Shown here: piece after piece, positions 18,910 to 28,384 of the stretch | How positions within the stretch are numbered: the stretch's first letter is position 1 | Layout: each line of letters starts with the position of its first letter | NCBI GenBank assembly: GCA_030696045.1 | Contig: JAUYNO010000048.1 | Coordinates: forward strand, 1-64,000 | DNA: 64,000 nucleotides | Source of the DNA: Stagnimonas sp. | GTDB lineage: Bacteria; Pseudomonadota; Gammaproteobacteria; Nevskiales; Nevskiaceae | Reading direction: 5' to 3' | The notes under the pieces: model-generated | What the model was told of the DNA's origin: nothing | Database searches by the model: none | The model's input: only the letters and a program-made list of their open reading frames with translations | Made by a program: the position numbers and the translations under genes

Positions 18910-19995
18910 TTAGAACGTGTGGCGGATGCCCAAGTCCAGGCCGGTCGACGACGAGTTCGGAGCCGTGGCCGCCCCGTTGAGCGCCACCGCAGCGCCGCCG
19001 CTGTTCTTCAGTCGAGCAAACGTCCCGTACAACGCGGTGCGCTTGCTCAACTGATGGATGTAGCCCAGGGCGATCTTCTTGCCTTCCGGGTTGGCCACCG
19101 CGGAGCTGAGCTCATACTGCGAATAGCTGGCAAGAACTTGACCGGCGCCCACCGGCACCCAGCCTCCGAGCAGCCAGCCCTTGCCGGTCACAGCGCCGTT
19201 CTTGTCGCGGCTGTACTGGACGCCCACCTTGGCGACGCCGAAGTCATAGGTGCCGACCGCATTGCTCTGGCGGACGTCGCCGGCCGCGTAGTTGGTGCGG
19301 CCGGTGGCTACGGAAGCGTAGATCGGGCCTTTGGCGTAGCCGACGCGCACGCCGCCGCCGCTGCCGTCGTCCTCCGTCGCGGCGCCGTTCTTCAGGTTCT
19401 CGCCCATGTAGTACTGGACGTGGCCAAAGAAGCCGCCCAGGCTGGCCGGCGTGAAATAGCTGATCGTGTTGGAAGCGTACACCCCAACGTTAGCCGCTGG
19501 GTAACCGGTCAGGCCAGCGAAGGTATACGTTGCAGGCATTGGGTTGCCGACACCGACATTGCCGAACGGGTCGGCGTAGTAAAGGTTCCAATACTGAGGC
19601 ATGTAGTCGCGGCCCGCGCGCAGTTCGCCCCAGGTACTGGCCAGGCTGACAGTCGCACGACGGTTGAAGACAACGCCTTGGCTGCCGCCGATGCCAGCGA
19701 TCGGGCCGCCCGACGCCTGGTTGTTGACGTTCGTCGGGGCGCCGGTGCCGTTGTCGGTGTTCAGCCCGGCCTCAAGCCAGAACGATGCCGACATGCCGCC
19801 GCCGAGATCTTCGGTACCGCGAAAACCCAGGCGAGGCGTGCTTGCGCCAGCACTGGCCAACTGATTCTTGTCGGCAATCGAGCCGCGGCCGATTGCCACC
19901 CTGGTGTCTATGACACCGAACAGGGTGACGGACGACTGGGCAGACGCGGCGCTGGCGACGGCAAGCAGCGCGAGGCCCAAAGAGGATTTTTTCAT
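18910..19995 (-). CDS. Gram-negative porin (Burkholderiales type)
   Basis: SSVTLFGVIDTRVAIGRGSI...RLGFRGTEDLGGGMSASFWLEAGLNTDNG...LDLGIRHTF. Confidence 0.93.
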   Translation of the reverse strand: MKKSSLGLALLAVASAASAQSSVTLFGVIDTRVAIGRGSIADKNQLASAGASTPRLGFRGTEDLGGGMSASFWLEAGLNTDNGTGAPTNVNNQASGGPIAGIGGSQGVVFNRRATVSLASTWGELRAGRDYMPQYWNLYYADPFGNVGVGNPMPATYTFAGLTGYPAANVGVYASNTISYFTPASLGGFFGHVQYYMGENLKNGAATEDDGSGGGVRVGYAKGPIYASVATGRTNYAAGDVRQSNAVGTYDFGVAKVGVQYSRDKNGAVTGKGWLLGGWVPVGAGQVLASYSQYELSSAVANPEGKKIALGYIHQLSKRTALYGTFARLKNSGGAAVALNGAATAPNSSSTGLDLGIRHTF

Positions 19996-20409
19996 GCAGG
20001 TTTCTCCGTACTCGTAAGTAGTTCAATGGCGCTGGAAGTTCAGCGTCTTCACGATAGGCATCTAGCCCGGGCAGGCCCATCCGGGTAAATGGGCATTCTT
20101 GTTTTTTCAAGCCCCGTTGCAATTGTGCGAATCGATGCGTTTTTCTTCTTTGCAAGGGGCGGCAAAACTACTCGTCCGGCGGTGACATGGAGCCCGGCAC
20201 TCATTGAACAGGGGAGGGACGCGCTGGCCCCTCTGGAACCAACGCCTGGTGGGTCCGTCTTGATGCTGAAGATTCAGAGTTCGCGGGCATTCCGAATGTC
20301 AACCCCCTTCCGATTGATATGCGCGACTGTCCCTGGAAAGTCGACCGGAGCCTCCGCCAGTTTCGTTGCCAAATACCCACGCTTAGGCTCGCAGCCTCAT
20401 TCCTGGACA

Positions 20410-20433
20410 TGACGCATTTGTAATTTCCCGGTC
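20410..20433 (+). promoter_or_regulatory. Putative CopR-type box TGACGCATTTGTAATTTCCCGGTC
   Basis: Matches in-window consensus; upstream of CopQ-like gene. Confidence 0.65.
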
Positions 20434-20539
20434 AGCACGCTGTTGGGCCTCGGCTTCTACATTGGAATCGTGATGCAGAGGTTGCATCCGGCTAATCCGA
20501 CAGGATCGGCAATCGCAAATACCGAAAAGGAGTTCAATC

Positions 20540-20899
20540 ATGTCAGTACGCAATACCACGCTCACTCTCGCCCTCGCCACGATGGCGCTTCCCGCTGCCT
20601 TGGCCCAGAGCAACAGTATCTTTGTCGGCGGTGAAGCCGGCTGGGTCGATCTCCCCGTGCAAAGCACGCTCACGCGGGAGCAGGTGCGCCAGGAGTTCCT
20701 GCAATTCCGCAGCAACCCCGTCGCCGCGGACGGCGGCCGGTTCGTCGGCGGCGAAGCGGGCTACGTGTTCCCGACGCACACCTATGCGCGCGTGAACGGC
20801 GAGTGGGTATGCACGGACAAGATCGCGCACAACCCGCCGCCGGCGGCCATCAAGAGCGAAGCCGAACGACGGGCATTTCAGCAGCAATACCCTGCCTGA
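20540..20899 (+). CDS. Small periplasmic DUF4148/CopQ-like protein
   Basis: Signal peptide; VGGEAGW...LTREQVRQEFLQFR...VGGEAGYVFPTHTYARVNGEWVCTDK; family assignment tentative. Confidence 0.6.
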   Translation: MSVRNTTLTLALATMALPAALAQSNSIFVGGEAGWVDLPVQSTLTREQVRQEFLQFRSNPVAADGGRFVGGEAGYVFPTHTYARVNGEWVCTDKIAHNPPPAAIKSEAERRAFQQQYPA

Positions 20900-20988
20900 C
20901 TCGGTCTGAGGTTTCATTGGCGCATGGCGCATGGCGCGGGTGCTCCTGGGGCCATGTCGATCGCTGGTGACTGATGACTGATGACTGA

Positions 20989-21012
20989 TGACCGATTTGT
21001 AATCTCTCTGTC
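20989..21012 (+). promoter_or_regulatory. Putative CopR-type box TGACCGATTTGTAATCTCTCTGTC abutting a 7-bp tandem repeat
   Basis: TGACTGA x3 (20968-20988) runs directly into TGACCGATTTGTAAT. Confidence 0.65.
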
Positions 21013-21049
21013 CAGATCTTGTAACCCAGGTGGACGCAAACTGGCCGCA

Positions 21050-21069
21050 GCAAGCTTGGAAGGGCTTGC
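21050..21069 (+). promoter_or_regulatory. Leader inverted repeat GCAAGC-ttggaagg-GCTTGC before copK
   Basis: Same element as 8110 and 17130. Confidence 0.45.
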
Positions 21070-21098
21070 CGATCCACAACTCTGTTAGGAGAGAGAAC

Positions 21099-21383
21099 AT
21101 GCTTACGAAACTCGCATTCACGGCAGCCCTGTTCGCAGTAGCAGGCGCTGCGTTTGCACACCCGCTATCCGCACTCGACAAATCCGTCGCATTGCAAGAT
21201 GGTTCGACTGTGTATGTCTTCAAGGACGGCAAGATGGGCATGGAGGACAAGCTGGGGCGTGCCGTATCCATGCAGCAAGGCCACATCATGAAGACGAGCG
21301 ACGGTCAGAGCATCTCCATGGTCGGCAACGAAACGGCGCGGCTTGACTGCTTCCTCAAGACGCAGCTTGGCGGCGGAAAGTGA
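21099..21383 (+). CDS. copK: CopK-family periplasmic copper-binding protein
   Basis: LQDGSTVYVFKDGKMGMEDKLGRAVSMQQGHIMKTSDGQSISMVGNETARLD; signal peptide. Confidence 0.9.
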   Translation: MLTKLAFTAALFAVAGAAFAHPLSALDKSVALQDGSTVYVFKDGKMGMEDKLGRAVSMQQGHIMKTSDGQSISMVGNETARLDCFLKTQLGGGK

Positions 21384-21727
21384 CCGCACACTCGCGGCGC
21401 TGCCATGGCCAGCATGTGGCAGCGCCGGGAGTTCGAGTGCCCTGTTCTTCGAGCCTCAAGTCAGTGGCCAGGAGTCGAGGAGACTGCCGGCACCGACATA
21501 GCAAGATGTTTTATCGACCGGATCGAAATTGCAGGTTTCTCGACCGGTCCTTTCGCCACGGAGTCCTCCAGCTGCGTGGCGCTTTTCTACTGGGGTAACC
21601 TGAGATGCCGGCTGGCGGGAAAAGGCCGATGCTTATCCCGAGGTGTCATCAGATCACCCAAAAATGGGGAACAGGCACCATTTGTGCCTGCCGTTCATTC
21701 GCGCTCGGCCGCGCGTCGGGACCTGTG

Positions 21728-22747
21728 TCAGAACCTATGCTGCATTCCTACCACGAAGGCGGTCGGATCGGCGCCGCGTTGCGCCACGGTTGGGGCAAGC
21801 TTCGAGGTAGCAGAGTACAGCGCGAAGCGGCCGAGATCGTTGTTCCGTAAACTCCCGTATGACGTGAACAAATTCGTGCGCTTGGAAAGGTTATACGAGT
21901 AGGTCACGCCAAAACCGCGGGCTTTGGCGCCGGTCTCATCTCTGTTCTGCTGCAGGCTGGTGTACAGGCGACCATTGCCCAACGCCGTGGATACACCGAA
22001 GTTGATCTGCTCGTACTTGTTGTTCGGGCCAGTCGGGTCGGCAGCCAGGTAGTTCGCCTTCACCTGGAAGGCGCCGAACTTGTATCCGGCACCCAGGATG
22101 AATTTCTTGTCGGCGCCTGCGACGTCGCGCTCGATCTGGTGGTAGCCGGCGCCGAGGTAGATCGCATCCCTGTTGTATTCGACGGACCCGCCGATCAGAT
22201 TCTGTTTTGGGCCGGTTGCCTGTTCGCCAAAGCTATAGACAAATCGGCCGAACAGGCCGCCGAAGACCGGCGTGCTGTAGTTGATCGAGTTGCTTGCGCG
22301 CCGAATGATGCGGTCGCGGGCATTGTCGTCAAACGAATTCAGATCTGTGCCGTAGAAACCGTGCTCCAGCGGGTCGGTAGCGGCTGCCACGCGCGCGATG
22401 GGCGTGTACTCCCGGCCAACCGTCAGCAGGCCGAACGACCCTTCGAGACCCACAATGGAACGTCGACCAAAGAACACCGGCGCCGGCGCGCCCGTGTCGA
22501 GGCTATAGCCACTTTCGATGTTGAACACGGCTTTCAGCCCGGCGCCCAGATCTTCCGTGCCCCGAAATCCAATGCGGCTTTGCCCCTGCGTGCCCGCGAC
22601 GACGGCGAACTTTCTGGTACCAGGGGCGCCCACGTCTTCTCGGGCGACACCAATATCTACCAGGCCGTAGATCGCGACACTGCTCTGTGCGAATGCCGTG
22701 AATGGGGTCAACACGGTCACGGTGACAACAATACTTCTTAAAAGCAT
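21728..22747 (-). CDS. Gram-negative porin
   Basis: SSVAIYGLVDIGVAREDVGAPG...RIGFRGTEDLGAGLKAVFNIESGYSLDTG...VVGMQHRF. Confidence 0.92.
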   Translation of the reverse strand: MLLRSIVVTVTVLTPFTAFAQSSVAIYGLVDIGVAREDVGAPGTRKFAVVAGTQGQSRIGFRGTEDLGAGLKAVFNIESGYSLDTGAPAPVFFGRRSIVGLEGSFGLLTVGREYTPIARVAAATDPLEHGFYGTDLNSFDDNARDRIIRRASNSINYSTPVFGGLFGRFVYSFGEQATGPKQNLIGGSVEYNRDAIYLGAGYHQIERDVAGADKKFILGAGYKFGAFQVKANYLAADPTGPNNKYEQINFGVSTALGNGRLYTSLQQNRDETGAKARGFGVTYSYNLSKRTNLFTSYGSLRNNDLGRFALYSATSKLAPTVAQRGADPTAFVVGMQHRF

Positions 22748-22923
22748 CTGAACAACTCCGTCTTTGTGAATGCATAGGATCGAATTCGGACCCGATTCAT
22801 GGGTCCGACGCGTCTTGTCACCCCCACCTTGCATTCTTTCGCACGCCATGGCTCCTGCCTTGGCCCCTACTCATGTGCAACCTGTTATAGGCATACTTTA
22901 GGTTTTGCGATGAACAGCCAGAT

Positions 22924-22947
22924 GACCGTCAGATTACGAAACTGTTA
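22924..22947 (-). promoter_or_regulatory. Putative CopR-type box TAACAGTTTCGTAATCTGACGGTC upstream of porin
   Basis: Matches in-window consensus with one change in TTGTAAT. Confidence 0.55.
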
Positions 22948-23134
22948 TTTTTCGGCTGATAGCCTCTTTGTCGGGAGGAGCCATCTGCATGTCGATGGTC
23001 AGACTTGCTGCAGGGTGCCCGAAGCCTGTGAGATTTCTTCGCGGAACGCGGCAGAATGGGCCTTGCACCGAACGGGGCAGATCAACTGCCGCCGCTTTTC
23101 TCAACGACCCTTAGGAAGGGGTACCTTGCCCGTG

Positions 23135-24748
23135 ATGCCGACCTTGATGACCATGATGAGCGGCATGCGCAGCGCAGTGGTATCGGCGATTGCACGGACG
23201 TTCGTCACTGCGGGTCTGATACTTGCGGCAGGATGCGCGACGGTGTCGTCATATGGCCCGCATGGGCCGTCCTACGCTCTCGCCGATCCCGCCGATACCG
23301 CGCTCGGACGAACGCTCTCATCCGAGATTGCGAAGCACCCGGGTCAGTCCGGGTTTCTGGTCTATGACCGAGGCCGGGATTCGCTACTGTCCCGTTTGGC
23401 TTTGGCGGCGTCGGCAGAGCGCACCCTCGATCTGCAGTACTACATCGTCGATCGCGGCGTGACCACAGATCTGCTATTGCACAGCCTTATCAAAGCGGCA
23501 GAACGAGGCGTGCGTGTGCGCATCCTGATGGATGACGTACATGGGCCGAACCGTACGTTCGCATTCGAAGCAACCGCTGCGCACGCTAGCATTCAGGTGC
23601 GGCTTTTCAATCCGTTTCTGACCGGCGGCACGCAGAGCATCGGACGGCTGATGGAGTTCGTAGGCGATGGAGAACGGCTGAATCGCCGCATGCACAACAA
23701 GCTCTGGATTGCGGACAACACGGCAGGCCTGATTGGCGGCCGCAATCTTGCCGATGAGTATTTTGATGCGAACCCCGGTGCCAATTTTGCCGATCTCGAT
23801 CTGCTCACGGTGGGGCCCGTGGTCCGGGAGCTCTCGCAGGGATTCGACGAATACTGGAACAGTGAGTCAGCGGTGCCGTTCAAAGCCCTCGCGGGTGCTG
23901 CGTCAAGTCCAGAGGAGTCCGCGCAGGCATTAGCGGTCCTGCGCGCGCGCCTGATAGCAGCGCAGGATACCGAATACGGAAGAGCCGTTGCCGCGGAGGA
24001 CTTGCAGCGTCAACCTATCGATTCGAGTCTCCCGCTCATTTGGGGCGCCGCATACGCGGCCCACGATGACCCGGACAAGCCCGAAACGGCGATCACGACC
24101 GGCATGCAGCATGTGTTACCGCAGATTCGCACGGTCCCTGTTGCTACAAGGTTTGAGCTTCTTATCATGTCTCCATACTTCATCCCGAGTGCGGAAGGGC
24201 GAAAACATCTCGATGACATGACACGGCGCGGCGTGCGTGTCGCCGTTGTCACCAACTCGCTCGCTTCCACAGATGCGCTTGCTGCGCACGCCGGCTATGC
24301 GCGTCACCGCGCCGATCTCTTGCGGGCGGGAGTAGACCTTTTCGAATTGCGTCCGGAGCCGGGGGTTCAACACCCGGCGCAGCACAGGTGGCGCGGTGCA
24401 TGGACCGCCACCCTGCACGCCAAGCTCGTCATAGTCGACCGTGTCAGGGTGTTGCTCGGCTCCATGAACCTGGATCCCCGCTCGAGATTGCACAACACGG
24501 AGGCCTGGATTGGCGTCGAAAGCCGTGAATTGGCGCTTAGGCTGACGGAACTGTTCGAGGAAAGCACGCGTCCGGACCACTCCTTCCAGGTGCTTTTGCA
24601 GCGGTCGCGCGAGGGCGACGATTCGATGGAGTGGATCACTGAAGAGCAGGGCCGCGAGGTGCGACACCGCTCCGAGCCGCTGGCAGGCCCGTGGACTCGT
24701 TTTTGGCGTGATGTGCTGTCAGTGGTCGTCCCAGAACACATGCTGTGA
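23135..24748 (+). CDS. Phospholipase D family protein (cardiolipin synthase C-like), lipoprotein signal
   Basis: Two HxKxxxxD motifs (HNKLWIAD, HAKLVIVD), GGRNLADEYFD, GSMNLDPRSRLHNTE. Confidence 0.9.
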   Translation: MPTLMTMMSGMRSAVVSAIARTFVTAGLILAAGCATVSSYGPHGPSYALADPADTALGRTLSSEIAKHPGQSGFLVYDRGRDSLLSRLALAASAERTLDLQYYIVDRGVTTDLLLHSLIKAAERGVRVRILMDDVHGPNRTFAFEATAAHASIQVRLFNPFLTGGTQSIGRLMEFVGDGERLNRRMHNKLWIADNTAGLIGGRNLADEYFDANPGANFADLDLLTVGPVVRELSQGFDEYWNSESAVPFKALAGAASSPEESAQALAVLRARLIAAQDTEYGRAVAAEDLQRQPIDSSLPLIWGAAYAAHDDPDKPETAITTGMQHVLPQIRTVPVATRFELLIMSPYFIPSAEGRKHLDDMTRRGVRVAVVTNSLASTDALAAHAGYARHRADLLRAGVDLFELRPEPGVQHPAQHRWRGAWTATLHAKLVIVDRVRVLLGSMNLDPRSRLHNTEAWIGVESRELALRLTELFEESTRPDHSFQVLLQRSREGDDSMEWITEEQGREVRHRSEPLAGPWTRFWRDVLSVVVPEHML

Positions 24749-24812
24749 TGAAACCCCATGCTCGCCATCGGCCAGCCCGTGCAAAGCGGCGAATGAGGCA
24801 ACTTATCCTGCT

Positions 24813-24826
24813 TGATCTAGATCAAC
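24813..24826. promoter_or_regulatory. FNR/Anr-type box TTGATCTAGATCAA
   Basis: Perfect match to TTGATnnnnATCAA, upstream of the HKDGTMVHG repeat gene. Confidence 0.65.
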
Positions 24827-24955
24827 GGGTGTGGATCCTTATGGACTACTCTCACACGACTTCCGGTTCGGAAGCAGCATGGCGCCACTCGGAGTCCGAG
24901 CCGGCGCCCTGATGACTGTGTATCACCTTCATTACCTTCTTAAGGGAAACTAGAA

Positions 24956-25345
24956 ATGAAATTCAATCAGCTTGCAATTGCCTCCGGTTTCGCTGCAATC
25001 TTCGCAGTGTCGGCCTACGCGCAGACCCCGAGCACTCCGCAGCCCACACGCGAAGCAGTGCGCTCCGAGGCGATCAGCTCGCACAAGGACGGCACAATGG
25101 TTCACGGCGAGGCAGCGCCGAAGTCCAAGCCGTTCAAGTCCACCAAGAGCCGCGCCGAGGTGAAGGCCGAAGCGATCAAGTCCCACAAGGACGGCACGAT
25201 GGTCCACGGTGAGGCGGCCCCCAAGTCAGAGGCGTTCAAGTCGACCAAGACTCGTAAGGAAGTCAAGGCCGAAGCAATTAAGTCGCACAAGGACGGCACG
25301 ATGGTGCACGGCGAAGCCGCCCCGGTTGCATCGCCGACGAAGTAA
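24956..25345 (+). CDS. Secreted tandem-repeat protein, three ~32-aa units with HKDGTMVHGEAAP core
   Basis: Signal peptide then three (T/S)R.(E)V..EAI.SHKDGTMVHGEAAP... units. Confidence 0.85.
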   Translation: MKFNQLAIASGFAAIFAVSAYAQTPSTPQPTREAVRSEAISSHKDGTMVHGEAAPKSKPFKSTKSRAEVKAEAIKSHKDGTMVHGEAAPKSEAFKSTKTRKEVKAEAIKSHKDGTMVHGEAAPVASPTK

Positions 25346-25401
25346 CCTGAAGGAGCGTTCTGCGCCGTCCCGCTCTTTCCCAATTGAAAGGTGGTGGAGA
25401 A

Positions 25402-25773
25402 ATGAACAATCTTCTCAAGTGGCCAGCGCTGGTGTCGTCGGCCCTGCTGGTAAGCCTTGCCTTGACTGCGTGCGTGTCCACACCCACCAGTGCCCCTTCC
25501 GCGGCGACGCAGCAACGCATCGAGGCCGCGCAGACACGCGCCGACCACGAGGCGCTGGCCAGCTTTTATGACCAGGAAGCTGCCAACGCCCGTGCCGCCG
25601 CGGTCGAGCATCGCAAGATGGCGAAGGGCTACCTGAGCTATCAGCCCGGGCGTGGCGGCGGAAATATGGTGGCCCACTGCAACTCGGTGGCCAGCAGCTA
25701 CGACAAGATAGCTGTCGACTTCGACGGTATGTCAGCCAGCCACCGTCGAATGGCGGGGCAGGCCAAGTCCTAG
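25402..25773 (+). CDS. Small lipoprotein of unknown function
   Basis: LVSLALTACVSTPTSAPS lipobox; SD GGTGGAG. Confidence 0.75.
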   Translation: MNNLLKWPALVSSALLVSLALTACVSTPTSAPSAATQQRIEAAQTRADHEALASFYDQEAANARAAAVEHRKMAKGYLSYQPGRGGGNMVAHCNSVASSYDKIAVDFDGMSASHRRMAGQAKS

Positions 25774-25890
25774 TCGAAACGCGGCGCCGCCTCGCGCTTA
25801 AGACTCCGTTCGCAAGGGCCGGCGCACTACCATCTGCCGGGAGTAGGGCGGTACAAAGCCTGATCGTCGTCGGGGGCAGGGCGCGACGCG

Positions 25891-27687
25891 CTACGTGATG
25901 CCTTGAAAGTGTGCCGCTGGCGCGCAGCGACAGACCGTTGCATGACAAGGGGATCTGACGACCACTCCTTCGCCGCGCTGGGCAATGCCCGCGGCGTTCG
26001 CCTCATCGGTGTCGATATGCATCTCCAGGATCGCCCCTTCGCTTACCCGCAACACGACATCCGCAAAGGTAGCGTCGCGCGATGAGCTGTCTATCGACAC
26101 TTCGAAGTGCTCGCCATCCCGTAGCCCCATCCGCTCGGCATCGGCCGGATGGGCGTGCACGTGCCGGCGCGCGACGATCAGGCCGTTGCTGCCTATGCTG
26201 CCGATCGGCCCGACCAGCGTCACGGTCGGCGTGCCGTCTGTTTCACCCGAGAGCCGAAGCGGGGCGTCGACGCCGATACGCAAGGCTTCGGTCCGCGCAA
26301 TCTCGATCTGGTTGGACGGGCGGCACGGTCCGAGCACTCGAACCCGATCGATGCGGCCCCGGGGGCCGACTATGTCAACGGTTTCACGAGCCGCCCAAAA
26401 ACCCGGCTGCGCCAGGTCATGCTCGGCGGTCAGCCGGTAGCCGGGACCGAAGAGCGCCTCCACCGAGGCCTGGGTGAGGTGAACGTGGTGCGCCGAGACT
26501 GCTACAGGGATGGCTATGGCGCCGGCAGCATCGACCGGTGGTCTTGTGCGTTCCACCAAGCGATGGGTTTCCTTGGCAATCCTCCACTCCTCGCGTGCCC
26601 GGATGACCAACACCTTCATCCTGGAACGTTGCTGGTGAATCTCCACGACATCCTCAACGTGACCTCTCGACGTCGCGTTGCAATCCTCGTCAAAGTGCAG
26701 GCCCAGGAACTCGAAACCCGAGCAGATGCGGCCGCGCATGGCGGGGGAGTGCTCTCCGATTCCGCCGGTGAACGCGATGACGTCGCAACCACCCATCGCG
26801 GCCGCGTAGGCACCGATGTACTTGCGTACCCGATGGGCGAACACTTGCAATGCGGCCTGGGCCTGGGCGTTACCGAGTAAGGCCTGGGCTTCCACGTCGC
26901 GCAGATCGCTGCTGACGCCCGAGAGGGCCTTGAGCCCGCTGTCCTCGTAAAGTGCACGTTCGATCTGTGGTGCGCTCAGTCCGAGTGTGTGCATCAGGAA
27001 GGGATAGACGCCGGGGTCCAGGTCGCCGCACCGGCTGCCCATGACCAGCCCCTCGAGCGCCGTCATCCCCATCGAGGTATCGACCGACTGCCCGCGGTCG
27101 ATGGCGCAGACGCTCGCGCCGTTACCGAGATGGCAGCTCACGATACGCAACTCCGCCGGGGGAACCCTCAAGTGTTCGGCAACGGTCTCCATCACATGTT
27201 GGTGGGAAGTGCCATGGAAACCATAGCGTGTCAGTCCGGCCTCTCGCCAGGCAAGCGGAACGGCATAGGTGCTTGCGTGCGCCGGAATCGTGCGGTGGAA
27301 GGCGGTGTCGAACACGGCCACCTGCGGCAATCGCTCCCAATGCCGGCGCGCCATCCTGACGCCCGCCAGGTTGCCGGGGTTGTGCTGGGGCGCCAAGGGT
27401 ATGCAGCGCTCGATCGCAGCCTCCACGTCACCGTCGATCAGAACCGCCTGCGTATACTCGTTTCCGCCGTGGGCAATACGGTGCCCTACAGCGTCGACGC
27501 GCCTTAACCCTGCGCGCTCCAGTTCGCCATGGATGCCGTCCAGTGCTCCGCTGATGGAGTCGATGCCGTCGAATTGCGACTCGAAAAGCGCGACCCCACC
27601 CGGCATGCCATAGACGCCAAACTTCACAGTCGAGCTGCCTACGTTGATGGACAGGATGTTGGCATGCAATGGCCAGGTGTTGGTCAT
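25891..27687 (-). CDS. Acetate kinase - PduL-type phosphotransacylase fusion
   Basis: AckA: ILSINVGSSTVKFGVYG, GHRIAHGG, FDTAFHRTIP, RYGFHGTSH, CHLGNGASVCAI, GDLDPGVYPFL, FTGGIGEHSP; PduL: VAVSAHHVHLTQASVEALFGPGY, VLGPCRPSNQIEIARTEALRIG, IVARRHVHAHPADAERMGLRDGE. Confidence 0.93.
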   Translation of the reverse strand: MTNTWPLHANILSINVGSSTVKFGVYGMPGGVALFESQFDGIDSISGALDGIHGELERAGLRRVDAVGHRIAHGGNEYTQAVLIDGDVEAAIERCIPLAPQHNPGNLAGVRMARRHWERLPQVAVFDTAFHRTIPAHASTYAVPLAWREAGLTRYGFHGTSHQHVMETVAEHLRVPPAELRIVSCHLGNGASVCAIDRGQSVDTSMGMTALEGLVMGSRCGDLDPGVYPFLMHTLGLSAPQIERALYEDSGLKALSGVSSDLRDVEAQALLGNAQAQAALQVFAHRVRKYIGAYAAAMGGCDVIAFTGGIGEHSPAMRGRICSGFEFLGLHFDEDCNATSRGHVEDVVEIHQQRSRMKVLVIRAREEWRIAKETHRLVERTRPPVDAAGAIAIPVAVSAHHVHLTQASVEALFGPGYRLTAEHDLAQPGFWAARETVDIVGPRGRIDRVRVLGPCRPSNQIEIARTEALRIGVDAPLRLSGETDGTPTVTLVGPIGSIGSNGLIVARRHVHAHPADAERMGLRDGEHFEVSIDSSSRDATFADVVLRVSEGAILEMHIDTDEANAAGIAQRGEGVVVRSPCHATVCRCAPAAHFQGIT

Positions 27688-28334
27688 GGATTGGGCTCCT
27701 TGAGGGGCGGTGACCGCGGCAGGAAGTGCAGATAAACCACCGTGCTCAACAGCGCGGCGAAGAAACACCAAACGGAGATGAACCATCTGGCATAGAAGTA
27801 ATAGGCCGCGCCGAAGGACAGTAGCGCCAGGAGCCCGAAGAGCTTCACCATGCGATGCGATGACAGCAACGGGCTGATTGTGGTGGACAGCAGGTACAGC
27901 GTCATCGTCAACGCGGCAAAGAAATGCGGCGACAGGTACTCGACGTGATCGCCGGTGGGTCTGGAAACCACAGGGAAAGCCAGCAGGATGTACAGCAAGT
28001 ACGTGCCTACGGCAACGCCGGCGGCCACGAACACGAGTAACGTCCGCCGGCCTCGATCGGGCGGCTCTATCCACAGCACCGCAAGCGGCACATAGATCGG
28101 CCACAGGACGTGGGAGAAGAAGGTGTAGAAATAGGTCAGGCTCTCGTTGATCAGCGGAGCGTCGTATGAGAACGTCAGCCAGATGACGCCTTCGGTCAAC
28201 TGCTGGATCGCAAAAAGCAGGGGGATGGCGGCAAATGGCACGTCGCTCGGCCGCCGCGCAGACCTGACTGTGAGTACGCCCAGGCCCAGCAGGAGGCCTC
28301 CCGCCGCGAAGCTGGCAGTGGCCGAGAAGCACAT
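27684..28334 (-). CDS. DUF6629-like integral membrane protein
   Basis: MCFSATASFAAGGLLLGLGV..., multiple TM helices; ATGA overlap with downstream ackA-pduL. Confidence 0.75.
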   Translation of the reverse strand: MCFSATASFAAGGLLLGLGVLTVRSARRPSDVPFAAIPLLFAIQQLTEGVIWLTFSYDAPLINESLTYFYTFFSHVLWPIYVPLAVLWIEPPDRGRRTLLVFVAAGVAVGTYLLYILLAFPVVSRPTGDHVEYLSPHFFAALTMTLYLLSTTISPLLSSHRMVKLFGLLALLSFGAAYYFYARWFISVWCFFAALLSTVVYLHFLPRSPPLKEPNP

Positions 28335-28384
28335 TCAGGCACCTCCCGTCGGTGCGGTGTGTTTCCCGGCCACAACGGGATGGC

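Noticed and set aside
18898-20088. 396-aa plus-strand ORF opposite a porin
   Set aside because: Antisense shadow ORF of high-GC DNA; the minus strand encodes a clear porin with signal peptide and terminal Phe.
21660-21700. Hairpin CAGGCAC-catt-GTGCCTG as terminator for the porin
   Set aside because: No T-tract on either side; short stem, not supported as terminator.
27684-28332. N-terminal 215 residues of the 813-aa ORF as part of AckA
   Set aside because: This region is the out-of-frame reading of the DUF6629-like gene; AckA starts at 27687.
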